Assembly: GCF_001592965.1 (NCBI RefSeq)
Contig: NZ_LRPC01000001.1
Span: 744,001 to 808,000, forward strand
DNA from: Roseivirga spongicola
GTDB taxonomy: Bacteria > Bacteroidota > Bacteroidia > Cytophagales > Cyclobacteriaceae
Reading direction: 5' to 3'
Length of the DNA: 64,000 nt
Shown here piece by piece: positions 26,299 to 33,890 of this stretch (the first letter of the stretch is position 1; each line of letters starts with the position of its first letter). The position numbers were made by a program, and so were the translations under genes. Below the pieces are notes generated by a model that searched no databases, was not told the DNA's origin, and saw nothing but the letters and a program-made list of their open reading frames with translations.

Positions 26299-27630
26299 AT
26301 GAAACTCTGGAAAAAAGACATAGAAAGCTCGGCCAAGGTTGAGCAGTTTACAGTAGGAAGAGACCTTGAATTCGACATATTCCTAGCACCATTTGATGTG
26401 CAGGGGTCACTGGCTCATACTGCCATGTTGGAGTCTATCGGCTTACTGACAGCAGAAGAAAAAGAAGCCATACATACCGAACTCAAAGCCATTTACAGAA
26501 CAATGGAATCTGGTGAGTTTGAGATGATGGAGGATGTGGAAGATATTCATTCTCAAATTGAGTTTATGCTCACCGAAAAGCTGGGTGATGTTGGTAAGAA
26601 AATTCACAGTGGTCGCTCCAGAAACGACCAAGTTTTAGTGGATCTGAAGCTTTTCATGCGTTCCGAGGTCAAAGAAATTGTGGAGGGAACAAAGGTCCTT
26701 TTCGATAGAATGACCGCTTTGAGCGAAGAATATAAATCGGTCCTAATCCCGGGTTACACGCACATGCAGGTGGCTATGCCGAGCTCATTCGGACTATGGT
26801 TTGGAGCTTATGCCGAAGGTTTGGTCGATGACCTGAATGCGCTTCATTCGGCCTATCAAATGGTCAACAAAAACCCTCTAGGTTCAGGAGCAGGCTTCGG
26901 TTCGTCATTCCCCTTGAATCGCCAATTGACAACTAACTTGTTAGGCTTCGAAGCCATGCACCATAATGTGGTTTATGCGATGATGTCTAGAGGAAAGGCA
27001 GAGAAACAATTAGCCAGCGGAATGGCATCCATTGCCGCCACTTTGGGTAAATTCTCGATGGATGTATGTCTTTACATGGGACAAGATTTTGGATTCCTTA
27101 CTTTCCCAGATGAACTGACGACCGGTTCGAGCATTATGCCTCACAAAAAGAATCCAGATGTGTTTGAACTGATACGTGGTAAATGCAATCGTATTGTGGC
27201 CCTGCCGAATGACATTGCTATGCTCACAGCTAACCTTCCTGTGGGTTATCACCGCGAAATGCAGTTGCTCAAGGAATTGCTTTTCCCGGCTCTGGAAGAT
27301 TTGAAAGCCTGTTTGGAAATGGCCGAATACATGCTTCAGCATATCAAGATTAATGCGTCAAAAATTGATCAAGACAAATACAATTACCTGTTTACAGTGG
27401 AAGAAGTGAACCGACAAGTACTTTCAGGAGTGCCTTTTCGCGAAGCTTACATCCAAGTTGGGAAAGATGTAAATGCTGGAGAATTTAAAGCCGACAGAAA
27501 AGTGAATCACAATCACGAGGGCAGCATAGGCAACCTAATGACAGACGCCATTCGTGCTTCAATGGACAGACAACTGAACTCCTTTAACTTTGATTATTGG
27601 GAAAAGAGGATTGAAAAGCTTGTGAATTAA
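26299..27630 (+). CDS. argH: Argininosuccinate lyase
   Basis: A 443-residue fumarase/aspartase-fold enzyme that yields arginine and fumarate. Signatures are HSGRSRNDQVLVDLKL (about residues 109-124), TPGYTHMQ-like IPGYTHMQVAMPSSFG and the catalytic-loop signature TGSSIMPHKKNPDVFEL. It ends FNFDYWEKRIEKLVN. Diverged copies of its last 55 or more codons recur at 28378-28567 and 32738-32902, bracketing the accessory island downstream. Confidence 0.97.
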   Translation: MKLWKKDIESSAKVEQFTVGRDLEFDIFLAPFDVQGSLAHTAMLESIGLLTAEEKEAIHTELKAIYRTMESGEFEMMEDVEDIHSQIEFMLTEKLGDVGKKIHSGRSRNDQVLVDLKLFMRSEVKEIVEGTKVLFDRMTALSEEYKSVLIPGYTHMQVAMPSSFGLWFGAYAEGLVDDLNALHSAYQMVNKNPLGSGAGFGSSFPLNRQLTTNLLGFEAMHHNVVYAMMSRGKAEKQLASGMASIAATLGKFSMDVCLYMGQDFGFLTFPDELTTGSSIMPHKKNPDVFELIRGKCNRIVALPNDIAMLTANLPVGYHREMQLLKELLFPALEDLKACLEMAEYMLQHIKINASKIDQDKYNYLFTVEEVNRQVLSGVPFREAYIQVGKDVNAGEFKADRKVNHNHEGSIGNLMTDAIRASMDRQLNSFNFDYWEKRIEKLVN

Positions 27631-27801
27631 GTTAATGATCACAATTCATTCGATTAGAAAAAATGCAATGCAAATTCATAATATGTTGTCGATAGGTTGA
27701 GAAGAACAATTAGTTGTTAGCTTTTTAGTATTGGTATTACCTAACGAAGTATATACAGAAGCATAAGAGCTACTAGTAATAATTGAAATACACAAAACTT
27801 T

Positions 27802-28119
27802 CTATTCATATAGAACGATCTTCTCGACCTTTCCTTCCTTATTAAAGTTGATGAAAATTCCGTCTGAGGCAAACGCGGGAGGGGCATAATAGAAAGTTTC
27901 AAGTTCGTATTGGTTTTCTTTTCTCGAAAGCTTTTCATTAGGCAAACCCATTATTTTGACCACCTGATCAATATCCATATCAACTTCTATTCGTTTTGAA
28001 TTAGTTACGTTGAGTCTAGCCTTTCTAGCTTTTGGACTTAGCACTAGAAAGTATGTAGGTAGTATCAATACCAACAATAGAATTACGATCTTAAACTTGT
28101 TCTCAACTAGAAGTTCCAT
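27802..28119 (-). CDS. Membrane-anchored BamE/SmpA-like small protein
   Basis: A 105-residue protein: one N-terminal anchor (about residues 9-27) followed by a small alpha+beta domain with IEVDMDIDQVVKIMGLPNEK and a C-terminal strand pair INFNKEGKVEKIVLYE. This is the SmpA/BamE pattern, a helix pair with a xxIMGxP turn followed by a beta sheet. It lies on the opposite strand right after argH, at the edge of the accessory island, and has a decayed relative just upstream. BamE function is not implied. The bases 27631-27801 hold no gene I can support. Confidence 0.5.
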   Translation of the reverse strand: MELLVENKFKIVILLLVLILPTYFLVLSPKARKARLNVTNSKRIEVDMDIDQVVKIMGLPNEKLSRKENQYELETFYYAPPAFASDGIFINFNKEGKVEKIVLYE

Positions 28120-28172
28120 CTTTTAGAGTTTGTCCAATCTATTTTCTTATCCTCATCATACGAAATAGTCTG

Positions 28173-28295
28173 CTAACCCCGAAGGATTATGACGTATTGC
28201 TTCTCCGTATCAGTAAAAAACACGTATCCCAAATCATTATAGTAAAAATATTGATTGTTATCAGTCCATTCTATGGCCCCTCTTACATATCCCAC
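28173..28295 (-). pseudogene. Decayed C-terminal fragment, relative of the BamE-like protein
   Basis: A 40-codon frame (GTG start) whose translation contains WTDNNQYFYYNDLGYVFF and ends QYVIILRG. It resembles the last third of the adjacent 105-residue protein (YYAPP, then a strand ending KIVLYE), so it looks like the remnant of a paralogous gene that lost its 5' part. A short independent gene cannot be excluded. Confidence 0.4.
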
Positions 28296-28377
28296 CAATC
28301 ACACCTCTTTCCCTATAATCAACCAAGAAGCTACTGAGTATAATGCTGCATTAACCAACTTTACTTTTAGATATATC

Positions 28378-28567
28378 CTTCCTCGAAGCCTACTTCCAAT
28401 TAGGTAAATGCAGGAGAATGCAAACCGACAGAAAGGTAGATAATAATCATGAAGGCAGCATAGGTAACCTAATGACAGATGCCATTCGCGCTTCTATGGA
28501 GAAGCAACTCAATGCCTTTAGATTTGAGCACTGGCAGAAAAAAGTCGAGGAACTGGTTTCCACTTGA
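28378..28567 (+). pseudogene. argH 3'-end remnant, copy 1
   Basis: Translates to EGSIGNLMTDAIRASM then EKQLNAFRFEHWQKKVEEL, clearly homologous to the end of argH (EGSIGNLMTDAIRASM, DRQLNSFNFDYWEKRIEKL). The upstream part has a small deletion relative to argH and no start codon. It is more diverged from argH than copy 2 is, so it is not a recent local duplication. The following 28568-28765 is AT-rich non-coding sequence, presumably the promoter region of the next gene. Confidence 0.85.
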
Positions 28568-28765
28568 AATTTAAATGCGGGAGTTTCCAAAAGCGTTCCC
28601 TCTACCACCAAGCTTTGAGAGCAACAGGTTTTTCAAGGGTATGACCAAGTACTTTTCTAAATTTATTAGTTTAAACTAAAATTGTAATAATCACATTATA
28701 TTACCTTTTGATATATAAGTTGAAAAATATTTTTATTCTTTGGCCTATTCAATAAAAACAAAGTA

Positions 28766-30160
28766 ATGATAAAATACAGCAATGCCATAATCTTCCTTTC
28801 GCTTGCTTTAATTCTAGCAACCGCCTGTGAACAGGCTCCAGAGCTGAGCCCCAGCACTAACCTGGCCGATGAAGTTTCCAGGGCCAAGCAATGGTACGAG
28901 AACTCTTTTGGATCAAAGCCTAGATCAACCGTTGTTGGACATACGAATCAGGCTAAGCAACCAGTTTGGGAACGGGCTATTGTATCGGAAAGAAATGGTA
29001 AAACCTATATAGATGTGCCTTTGCAATACTATAGGATAGACAACGTAACACAAAACACATCTTCAGACGTTGTCAATACTACTGATGGGGCAAAGGTGCA
29101 TCGCTCTGCGTTAATTGCCTTAGAAGAAGAATATACTTTGGTGGTATTGAATATTATACCGGAAGAGGACTTTGATATGCCAAAAGAAGGCTATGGCTAC
29201 CTAAGTTTGTTGGAGCAAGGGTTTGACGGAAAAATGATTTACTCAGACTTTTCTGGAAACCTTAGAGGAGGGCACGTTTTTGAAAACGGAGTGGCTACAT
29301 CCAAGATAAAACTGTTCAAAAGAACACCCAATGTTAACTTAGACATTGTCCGTTCTGGTATTAATAACGGTGGCAATGTAGACCAAGGCGGTTGTGTAAT
29401 TCAGGTAATGACCCTTTACGAAAGGTATTGTGACTATGATGCCTCAGGTTGGGAAGAGTGTACCGAGTGGCAGCCCATAGGTACATACACCTGGTACGAG
29501 TGTCAAATGGACTACCTAGATGATGATGATTGGGGCAGTGGCGATGGGCCTCCTATGGAAGATCCTATCTCCGAAATAAAGAACAGCGTAACGGACCCTT
29601 GCCTGAAAGAAAAAATAGACAATGCCATTCAAGACACCCTAACAAATAACTTGATGGACAGTCTAGAAAATGCTATGGGATTGATAGGTGGTGGAGAGTT
29701 TGAGCTGGAAATACTTACGGACAATAGTTATGCTGGGACTACAACTGATGGAGAAACGGAAAACCGGAACGCATTCTTAATTGAAATTTATATTAACCCT
29801 GATCTAACCTCTAGTTCGCAAGAGTATGTCACAGCAACCCTATACCATGAATTTTTGCATGCTACTTTCTTATTCTACGAAATGGTTAGGGATAGGCACG
29901 TGCCTAGTTTTTCAAATGAATACCTCCAGTTATTCGACTCCTTAATAGCTAATGGGATGAACCCCAAGGATGTACAACATCATATCATGCTCAATAACTA
30001 TATGACTGACTTCAGAAATGCTGTACTAGAGGTTCATCCAAATCTTACGACCAATGAATTAGAAGCACTTACCTTACACGGTCTTCAGGCATTAACACCC
30101 ACACAGCATATAACAAATAATAACCATAGAGTTGGTAGTCAAGGAACTAATTGCAATTAA
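28766..30160 (+). CDS. Lipoprotein with C-terminal zincin-like metallopeptidase domain (array gene A)
   Basis: A 464-residue protein. Lipoprotein signal peptide to Cys21 (LALILATACEQ), a beta-rich N-terminal region (about 22-215), a Cys/Trp-rich and acidic linker (about 215-270, with YLDDDDWGSGDG), then a helical C-terminal domain. That domain has HEFLH at residues 361-365 (HExxH zinc site) and a likely third ligand in VQHHIMLNNYM (His405/406), and it ends GSQGTNCN. Extracellular or surface location is inferred. Degraded copies of its 3' end occur before each downstream B gene. A protease effector is my best reading. A domestic surface peptidase is the alternative. Confidence 0.7.
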   Translation: MIKYSNAIIFLSLALILATACEQAPELSPSTNLADEVSRAKQWYENSFGSKPRSTVVGHTNQAKQPVWERAIVSERNGKTYIDVPLQYYRIDNVTQNTSSDVVNTTDGAKVHRSALIALEEEYTLVVLNIIPEEDFDMPKEGYGYLSLLEQGFDGKMIYSDFSGNLRGGHVFENGVATSKIKLFKRTPNVNLDIVRSGINNGGNVDQGGCVIQVMTLYERYCDYDASGWEECTEWQPIGTYTWYECQMDYLDDDDWGSGDGPPMEDPISEIKNSVTDPCLKEKIDNAIQDTLTNNLMDSLENAMGLIGGGEFELEILTDNSYAGTTTDGETENRNAFLIEIYINPDLTSSSQEYVTATLYHEFLHATFLFYEMVRDRHVPSFSNEYLQLFDSLIANGMNPKDVQHHIMLNNYMTDFRNAVLEVHPNLTTNELEALTLHGLQALTPTQHITNNNHRVGSQGTNCN

Positions 30161-30174
30161 TAACACCCATTATT

Positions 30175-30699
30175 ATGAAAAGAAAAGAAGTATTGTTTTT
30201 GCTAATGTTTTTATTAACCAATACCTGTTTTTCGCAAAAAGAACTGAAAATAGAGTTCCAAGATGAGATGAGTCTAGCAAAATATATGGTAGTTCAACTT
30301 GGCAGAGAGGAAGCCAAGCCATTGAAAAAAAGGCTTCCTTATATACATTCAGCAACTCTTAACCTGACCATTGACCTGAAAGGGAAGATACTCCAAGTCG
30401 ATTTTGTTGAAAGGGCCGAGGAAGAAGACTTTAATCAATTGTTTGAACGATGGGTCAGGTCAACCTCAGGTAAATGGAAGGTCACAGATGCTCCCGGAGG
30501 AGTGGAAACTCTAAACATTATTATCCCTTTTTTGCAAAAAACCCCCCCTTATGCTGGATATAAAGATTGGACTGATCTGATTGAAAAATTTCAAAATTAC
30601 CACACTAGCCTTTCGCCTGACAATATTGAGAATTGCGAAGCTAGTAGTTGCATTATTGTTCATGAGATTGTAAATGTCATGTATCCTGCAGTGCGTTAG
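30175..30699 (+). CDS. Secreted TonB_C-like protein B1 (first of four paralogues)
   Basis: A 174-residue protein with signal peptide MKRKEVLFLLMFLLTNTCFSQ. The central part (about residues 55-125: SATLNLTIDLKGKILQVDF, FNQLFERWVRSTSGKWKV, ETLNIIIPF) resembles the TonB C-terminal fold. All four paralogues keep a Cx4C pair near the end (here CEASSC), probably a disulfide. It starts 14 bases after gene A and is surely co-transcribed. By position it is a candidate immunity or inhibitor protein of gene A. An earlier in-frame start would remove the clean signal peptide. Confidence 0.65.
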   Translation: MKRKEVLFLLMFLLTNTCFSQKELKIEFQDEMSLAKYMVVQLGREEAKPLKKRLPYIHSATLNLTIDLKGKILQVDFVERAEEEDFNQLFERWVRSTSGKWKVTDAPGGVETLNIIIPFLQKTPPYAGYKDWTDLIEKFQNYHTSLSPDNIENCEASSCIIVHEIVNVMYPAVR

Positions 30700-30706
30700 T
30701 TACAAT

Positions 30707-30787
30707 GGTTTTCAGGAGTAGAACCCGAGTTGGTGTACAATTAATAGTAATCACAGAACCGGCTCTCACGGAACCAATTGTAATTAG
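30707..30787 (+). pseudogene. Degraded 3' end of gene A, remnant 1
   Basis: The B1-B2 spacer aligns base for base with the last ~80 bases of gene A (GGTTTTCAGG, then AATCACAGAACCGG, ending GGAACCAATTGTAATTAG). It would encode SNHRTGSHGTNCN against NNHRVGSQGTNCN of gene A. Upstream part is scrambled. Confidence 0.8.
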
Positions 30788-30801
30788 AAACAATGATTGA
30801 T

Positions 30802-31326
30802 ATGAAAAGAAAAGCTATTCTAAGTGTGATTCTACTCTTAAATACCCTCTCCTGTTTTTCGCAACAGAATCTTTCAATAGAGTTTCAAGATGAAAGGAGT
30901 TTAAAAAAATATTTAGTCTATCAAATGAGCCGTGAAGAAGCTAAGAAACTGAAAGAAAGACCTCCCTACGTCCATTCAGCGACTCTTAATCTGACCATTG
31001 ACCTTAAGGGAAAGATGCTCCAAGTCGATTTTGTTGAAAGGGCTGAGGAAGAAGACTTTAATCAATTGTTTGAACGGTGGGCCAGATCAACCTCAGGTAA
31101 ATGGAAGGTTACAGGCGTTCCAAAAGGGGTGGAGACGTTGAACATCATTATACCTTTTTTACAAAAAACGCCCCCAGACCCAGCCTTAAAAGGTTGGGAT
31201 AGTCTTTCGAGAAAATTTCAAACATACCATCAAAGTCTTTCCGCTGACAATATAGAGAACTGTGAAAAGGGGAGCTGTATTATTTTAAATGAAATCGTAA
31301 ATGGCATGTATGCTCCTGTGCGTTAG
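30802..31326 (+). CDS. Secreted TonB_C-like protein B2
   Basis: A 174-residue protein, same length as B1 and near-identical to it through residues 55-115 (HSATLNLTIDLKGKMLQVDF, then EEEDFNQLFERWARST). It diverges in the N-terminal mature region and after the WKV motif. Signal peptide MKRKAILSVILLLNTLSCFSQ. The Cx4C pair is CEKGSC. An ATG nine bases earlier is possible, but the start aligned with B1 is chosen. High identity in the core with variable flanks suggests recombination among the copies. Confidence 0.65.
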   Translation: MKRKAILSVILLLNTLSCFSQQNLSIEFQDERSLKKYLVYQMSREEAKKLKERPPYVHSATLNLTIDLKGKMLQVDFVERAEEEDFNQLFERWARSTSGKWKVTGVPKGVETLNIIIPFLQKTPPDPALKGWDSLSRKFQTYHQSLSADNIENCEKGSCIILNEIVNGMYAPVR

Positions 31327-31332
31327 TTACAA

Positions 31333-31415
31333 CGGCTTTCAGGGCATTCACGCCAACTCAGAGTGCACTTAACAGTAATCACAGAACGGGCACTAAAGGA
31401 ACCAATTGTAATTGA
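31333..31415 (+). pseudogene. Degraded 3' end of gene A, remnant 2
   Basis: The B2-B3 spacer again matches the end of gene A (CGGCTTTCAGGGCATT, then AATCACAGAACGGGCACT, ending GGAACCAATTGTAATTGA), encoding SNHRTGTKGTNCN at its end. Confidence 0.8.
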
Positions 31416-31422
31416 TCATATT

Positions 31423-31953
31423 ATGAAACATAGTTATATATGGATACTCATGTTTTTCTTGATTCTAGGAGTCAGTTATTCTCAAACGGCTTTAAGGGTG
31501 GAATTCGATGACGATGACAGTCTAGAGAAGTATTTGACCTCACAATTTGATGGCAAGCTGGCCAAGTCTTTCACTGAGAAAGAACCCTACGTACAATCGG
31601 CCACTGTGCGAGTAAGCCTAAATCTCTATGGAAGTGTTAGTAATATATATTTTATAGAATCCAGCACGGATAGTGATTTTAATAATCTTGTTTTAAAGTG
31701 GGTTTGGTCGACCTCTGGAAAATGGGAGATTACCAACGCTCCAACGAATACTGATTCTGTAAATATCATTATACCATTCCTGCAAAGAACCACGCCAATG
31801 GATCCAAAACTTGATAGGCTGGACCTGGTGAAAAAATATCAGGACTATCACAAATCCTTGACCATCAATAAGATTAGCGGGTGCTTCCAAACGAATTGCG
31901 TTATTTTACCAGAAATTAGAAATTACAAAGGCCCTGTCTTCAAAAATGAATGA
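31423..31953 (+). CDS. Secreted TonB_C-like protein B3 (divergent paralogue)
   Basis: A 176-residue protein with signal peptide MKHSYIWILMFFLILGVSYSQ. It keeps the same architecture (EKYLTSQFDGKLAKSF, SATVRVSLNLYGSVSNIYF, VWSTSGKWEITNAP, NIIIPFLQR) and the Cx4C pair (CFQTNC), but is much less similar to B1/B2 than they are to each other. An upstream in-frame ATG would read through remnant 2 and is rejected. The four-fold family with different divergence levels is what one expects of accumulated immunity-type genes. Confidence 0.65.
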   Translation: MKHSYIWILMFFLILGVSYSQTALRVEFDDDDSLEKYLTSQFDGKLAKSFTEKEPYVQSATVRVSLNLYGSVSNIYFIESSTDSDFNNLVLKWVWSTSGKWEITNAPTNTDSVNIIIPFLQRTTPMDPKLDRLDLVKKYQDYHKSLTINKISGCFQTNCVILPEIRNYKGPVFKNE

Positions 31954-31957
31954 CTAA

Positions 31958-32182
31958 AAAAAGACCGAATTAATAAAGTCAATCATAGATTCAATTCCAT
32001 ACACATTACAGCTCAACAATAATATGACCGACTTAAGGAACGCGGTGCTGGAGCTACACCCCAACCTACCAGCCAATGAACTGGAAGCACTCACTTTATA
32101 CGGCATTGAGGCACTGAACCCAACCCGAAATACGATCAACACTGAACATAGAACAGGCACTAAAGGAACCAACTGTAATTGA
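31958..32182 (+). pseudogene. 3' end of gene A, remnant 3 (longest, open frame)
   Basis: About 75 codons remain open, ending LNNNMTDLRNAVLELHPNLP then ANELEALTLYGIEALNPTRN and HRTGTKGTNCN, homologous to the last ~55 residues of gene A (LNNYMTDFRNAVLEVHPNLT). It starts just after the presumed third zinc ligand, so it lacks the HExxH site. No signal peptide or proper start is present. Confidence 0.85.
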
Positions 32183-32195
32183 AAAGCTCACTAAA

Positions 32196-32724
32196 ATGAA
32201 GAGAAAAGAAATTTTAACTCTAATCCTATTTTTATTTGCCTCCATTGCTTTTCGCAACAAAATCTTTCGATATACTTTGAGGATGAAAGGAGTTTAAAAG
32301 AATATTTAGTTTATCAAATGAGCCGTGAGGAAGCCAAGAAACTCAAAGAAAGAGCTCCTTACTTACCACTCGGCAACCCTAAATCTGACAATTGACTTGG
32401 AAGGGAAGGTGCTCCAAGTCGATTTTGTAGAAAAAGCTGAGGAAGAAGACTTTAATCAATTGTTTGAACGGTGGGTCAGATCCACCTCAGTTAAATGGAA
32501 GGTCACAAACGTTCCAAAAGGTGTAGGAACATTGAACATCATTATACCCCTCTTGCAAAAAAACTCCTCCCTACATTTCCGGGTATTACGATTGGGCTGA
32601 TCTTATCGAGAAATTTCAAAAATATCACCAAAGCCTTTCGCCAGACAATGTTCGAAACTGCGATGCGGGAAGTTGTCTTATTTTCGATGAAATGATAAAT
32701 GTTATATATCCAAGCTCACATTAG
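32196..32724 (+). pseudogene. B4, frameshifted fourth paralogue of the B family
   Basis: The sequence follows B2 closely but carries three frame disruptions: a one-base loss in the signal-peptide region (near 32250), a one-base gain near 32360, and an extra A in a seven-A run near 32560. Corrected, it reads the same SATLNLTIDLEGKVLQVDF core and ends SLSPDNVRNCDAGSCLIFDE. Each frame is broken by stops, so no full protein is expected unless slippage occurs. Confidence 0.85.
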
Positions 32725-32737
32725 GGACTGAGGCCGT

Positions 32738-32902
32738 GATGTTAATGCTGAAGAACTCAAAGCCGATAGAAAGGTAGATCACAATCATGAATGCAGTATA
32801 GGCAACCTAATGACAGACGCCATTCGTGCTTCCATGGACAAACAATTGAACTCCTTCAACTTTAATTATTGGGAAAAGAGGATAGAAAATCTTGTCTGTT
32901 AA
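32738..32902 (+). pseudogene. argH 3'-end remnant, copy 2
   Basis: A 55-codon stretch including the stop, without gaps against argH 27466-27630; I count 22 mismatches in 165 bases. It reads DVNAEELKADRKVDHNHE then CSIGNLMTDAIRASMDKQLN. Most changes are silent, so it diverged as a functional argH end before arriving here. It closes the A-B array. Confidence 0.9.
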
Positions 32903-32938
32903 AGTTGTTTCCATTAATCTGCATCCAAAACAGAAAAA

Positions 32939-33859
32939 ATGACACAACGAATACTTCTAATTTTCTTTTTAGTCTCAATAAGTTCATTAGGTTTCGCTCA
33001 AAGGCCAGTCAGCGTTTCTTATAAATATGATAAAACGACTGAAAAATATATTTTTGAAGCAAAAAATTCTACCAATGAATACATTACGTTAGTAGTATAC
33101 TTTAACAGGCTTAGTAGCCTAAATGCCAGTACAACACTACCAGCCGTTAAAACAATTAGAACAGGTACAACAAGACTATTTACTTTAGAAAAGATGGGAA
33201 CAAATACACCCAGCTTCGATTATGGATGGGTGTATTGGTTTGGGACACATAATGCAAAGGTCAAAGATGTACAGTATTTACTTCCCACTACTGCTGGCAC
33301 TAAGATAGCCGTTTTTAATACGAATACGGTAAAGGATGTTCTTGGCCAAAAGGATGATACCGATTACTATGGTCTTGCTTTCAAGCTGGTAGATGGAGAT
33401 ACTATCACCGCCATTCGTAAAGGAATTGTTGAAGCAATTCAGCAAGAAAATCAAACTGATACTCTCAAATACACTTACACTAAAAATAGAAATTTTTTAA
33501 AAATTAGGCATGAAGATGGTACTGTAGCCCGCTACAGTAATTTTAGAAATGAAAGTGTTCAAGTAAGTGAAGGAGATGAAGTAAACCCTGGAGATCCGCT
33601 GGCCATTGCTACCCAAACTAATCAAATGGGAGATGCAACCTTATTGATCACTGTCAGCCATCTGCATATCGACCCAGATGATGGAAAAAATTATAGAGAC
33701 TGGAGTAGTAATAAATATGTAAGGCCAAAGTTCAAGACTAAGAATTATGAAGGGTTGCTTGAACCTGGAAAAACCTATATTTCAACCATAAGCACCGATT
33801 TAATAACACAAGAAATGGGAAAACGAGAAAAGAAAAAGTACTTGAAGAGTTCAAAGTAG
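32939..33859 (+). CDS. Secreted LytM/M23-like protein with degenerate active site (1)
   Basis: A 306-residue protein with signal peptide ending LGFAQ. The N-terminal half is beta-rich; the C-terminal half (about residues 135-245) has the lysostaphin/LytM pattern (GDTITAIRKGIVEAIQ, LKIRHEDGTVARYSNF, VQVSEGDEVNPGDPLAIATQ, VSHLHIDP). The first HxxxD zinc motif of active M23 peptidases is replaced (YYGLAFKL) and the last motif is atypical, so it is probably a non-catalytic peptidoglycan-binding or activator protein. The end LITQEMGKREKKKYL is shared with the next gene. Confidence 0.6.
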   Translation: MTQRILLIFFLVSISSLGFAQRPVSVSYKYDKTTEKYIFEAKNSTNEYITLVVYFNRLSSLNASTTLPAVKTIRTGTTRLFTLEKMGTNTPSFDYGWVYWFGTHNAKVKDVQYLLPTTAGTKIAVFNTNTVKDVLGQKDDTDYYGLAFKLVDGDTITAIRKGIVEAIQQENQTDTLKYTYTKNRNFLKIRHEDGTVARYSNFRNESVQVSEGDEVNPGDPLAIATQTNQMGDATLLITVSHLHIDPDDGKNYRDWSSNKYVRPKFKTKNYEGLLEPGKTYISTISTDLITQEMGKREKKKYLKSSK

Positions 33860-33890
33860 TTTCTGGCTCGGTAATTGATTGATAATCAAC

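Noticed and set aside
31363-31422. Longer start for B3
   Set aside because: It would translate the gene A remnant in a different frame and hide the signal peptide.
32003-32182. Stand-alone small protein at remnant 3
   Set aside because: The frame has no signal peptide or ribosome site and aligns with the C-terminus of gene A, so it is a remnant.
27631-32938. Transposon or integrase-driven island after argH
   Set aside because: No transposase, integrase, tRNA or clean direct repeat was found. The argH tails are diverged and differ in length, which suits homologous recombination rather than site-specific integration.
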